Assembly (NCBI RefSeq): GCF_022213065.1
Contig: NZ_JAKLJA010000003.1
Coordinates: forward strand, 310,001-374,000
Direction of reading: 5' to 3'
Length of the DNA: 64,000 nt
Source: Paraburkholderia tagetis
GTDB lineage: Bacteria; Pseudomonadota; Gammaproteobacteria; Burkholderiales; Burkholderiaceae
Both the position numbers and the translations under genes were made by a program. Numbering within the stretch: position 1 is the first letter of the stretch; every line of letters begins with the position of its first letter. This document shows, in pieces, positions 63,393-64,000 of the stretch. The notes beneath the pieces are model-generated. The model searched no databases. It saw nothing but the letters and a program-made list of their open reading frames with translations, and was not told where the DNA came from.

Positions 63393-64000
63393 ATGAGTGA
63401 GACGCAGAAGGATTCGATTGTGATCGTGGCGGCGACGCGCACGCCGATGGCTGGCTTTCAGGGCGATTTCGCGACACTCGCCGCGCCGCAACTGGGCGCA
63501 GCGGCGATTGCGGCAGCGGTCGAGCGCGCGGGCCTCAAGCCCGAGCAGATCGACGAAGTGGTGATGGGCTGCGTGCTGCCCGCCGGCCAGGGCCAGGCGC
63601 CCGCACGCCAGGCGGCGCTGGGTGCGGGCCTGCCGCTCGCGGCGGGCGCGACCACGGTGAACAAGATGTGCGGCTCGGGCATGCGCGCGGCGATGTTCGC
63701 ACACGACATGCTGCTCGCGGGCTCCGCCGAGGTGATCGTCGCGGGCGGCATGGAGAGCATGTCGAACGCGCCGTATCTGCTGCCGAAGGCACGCGCGGGC
63801 ATGCGCATGGGGCATGGCCAGGTGTTCGATCACATGTTCCTCGACGGCCTCGAAGATGCCTATGACAAGGGCCGCCTGATGGGCACGTTCGCCGAGGAGT
63901 GCGCGGGCGAATTCCACTTTTCGCGCGAGAGCCAGGACGCCTTTGCGATCGAGTCGCTCAAGCGCGCGAAGCGTGCCAACGAGGACGGCTCGTTCGCCTG
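63393..64000 (+). CDS. Acetyl-CoA acetyltransferase, 5' part
   Basis: The first ~202 residues of a thiolase, cut by the window end. AGGAGAG lies 6 bp before the ATG. IVAATRTPMAGFQGDFA opens it and the acyl-accepting Cys is in VNKMCGSGMRAAMFA near 88-95. GMESMSNAPYLLPKARAGMRMGHG is typical of biosynthetic or degradative acetoacetyl-CoA thiolases (AtoB/PhaA type). The C-terminal His and Cys are outside the window. Confidence 0.92.
   Translation, partial: MSETQKDSIVIVAATRTPMAGFQGDFATLAAPQLGAAAIAAAVERAGLKPEQIDEVVMGCVLPAGQGQAPARQAALGAGLPLAAGATTVNKMCGSGMRAAMFAHDMLLAGSAEVIVAGGMESMSNAPYLLPKARAGMRMGHGQVFDHMFLDGLEDAYDKGRLMGTFAEECAGEFHFSRESQDAFAIESLKRAKRANEDGSFA

Overview
The window is high-GC DNA with betaproteobacterial gene families and gene order (hemL-ribD-ribE ... 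ribB-ribH-nusB; zwf-pgl-glk/hexR facing a glucose ABC transporter; trxB-ftsK-lolA-aceK). It looks like a main chromosome of Burkholderia or Paraburkholderia. The genus is inferred from gene content and not proven.

Bases 95-18897 are an 18.7-kb integrated element. It sits in the 3' part of a tRNA-Leu(CAA) gene and is bounded by a perfect 56-bp direct repeat (95-150 and 18842-18897). Next to the tRNA are a tyrosine integrase and, coupled to it by 1 nt, a 361-residue protein of unknown function. Then come a small excisionase/regulator-type protein whose ribosome binding site lies inside a hairpin, a DNA-binding gene frameshifted by a 7-bp tandem repeat, and a divergent secreted protein. A strong leftward promoter (15098-15126) precedes a tightly overlapping gene series running to about 3.0 kb: small regulators and hypotheticals, a 925-residue DUF927-type primase/helicase, an iteron-like cluster of GGCGTAAC octamers (probable origin), a membrane protein with a DNA-binding tail, an SSB, and then only three tail proteins. 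These three are a baseplate hub, a short tape measure with a built-in lytic transglycosylase, and a Gp138-type spike. I find no capsid, portal, terminase, tail tube, sheath, baseplate wedge, holin or endolysin. At the far end, on the other strand, lies a putative polymorphic toxin with a candidate immunity gene. The element therefore resembles a phage satellite that carries its own replication system plus the central axis of a tail, and it is the most interesting part of the window.

From 18.9 kb rightward the genes are chromosomal. 19.0-25 kb: hemN, YkgJ-like protein, DUF1439 lipoprotein, uppP, trmB, tRNA-Gly(CCC), YggT and EthD proteins. 25-31.5 kb: small proteins, gabD, ubiD and a membrane lytic transglycosylase with a roughly 330-nt leader. 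31.5-42.6 kb: an aminotransferase, nusB, ribH, ribB (with a degenerate RibA domain), a HigBA-type locus whose toxin gene has an internal deletion, an ABC exporter, a lower-GC acyltransferase, ribE, ribD and hemL. 42.9-45 kb: an EVE-like protein and an MFS drug transporter.

45-54 kb is a glucose module. zwf, pgl and a glucokinase-HexR fusion run leftward, and a four-gene glucose-type ABC transporter runs rightward. They are separated by a perfect 17-bp HexR-type palindrome lying on two overlapping promoters, so the fused regulator probably controls both arms. 54-64 kb: Smr protein, trxB, ftsK, lolA, an MBL-fold hydrolase, a MerR regulator, aceK and the start of an acetyl-CoA acetyltransferase cut by the window end.
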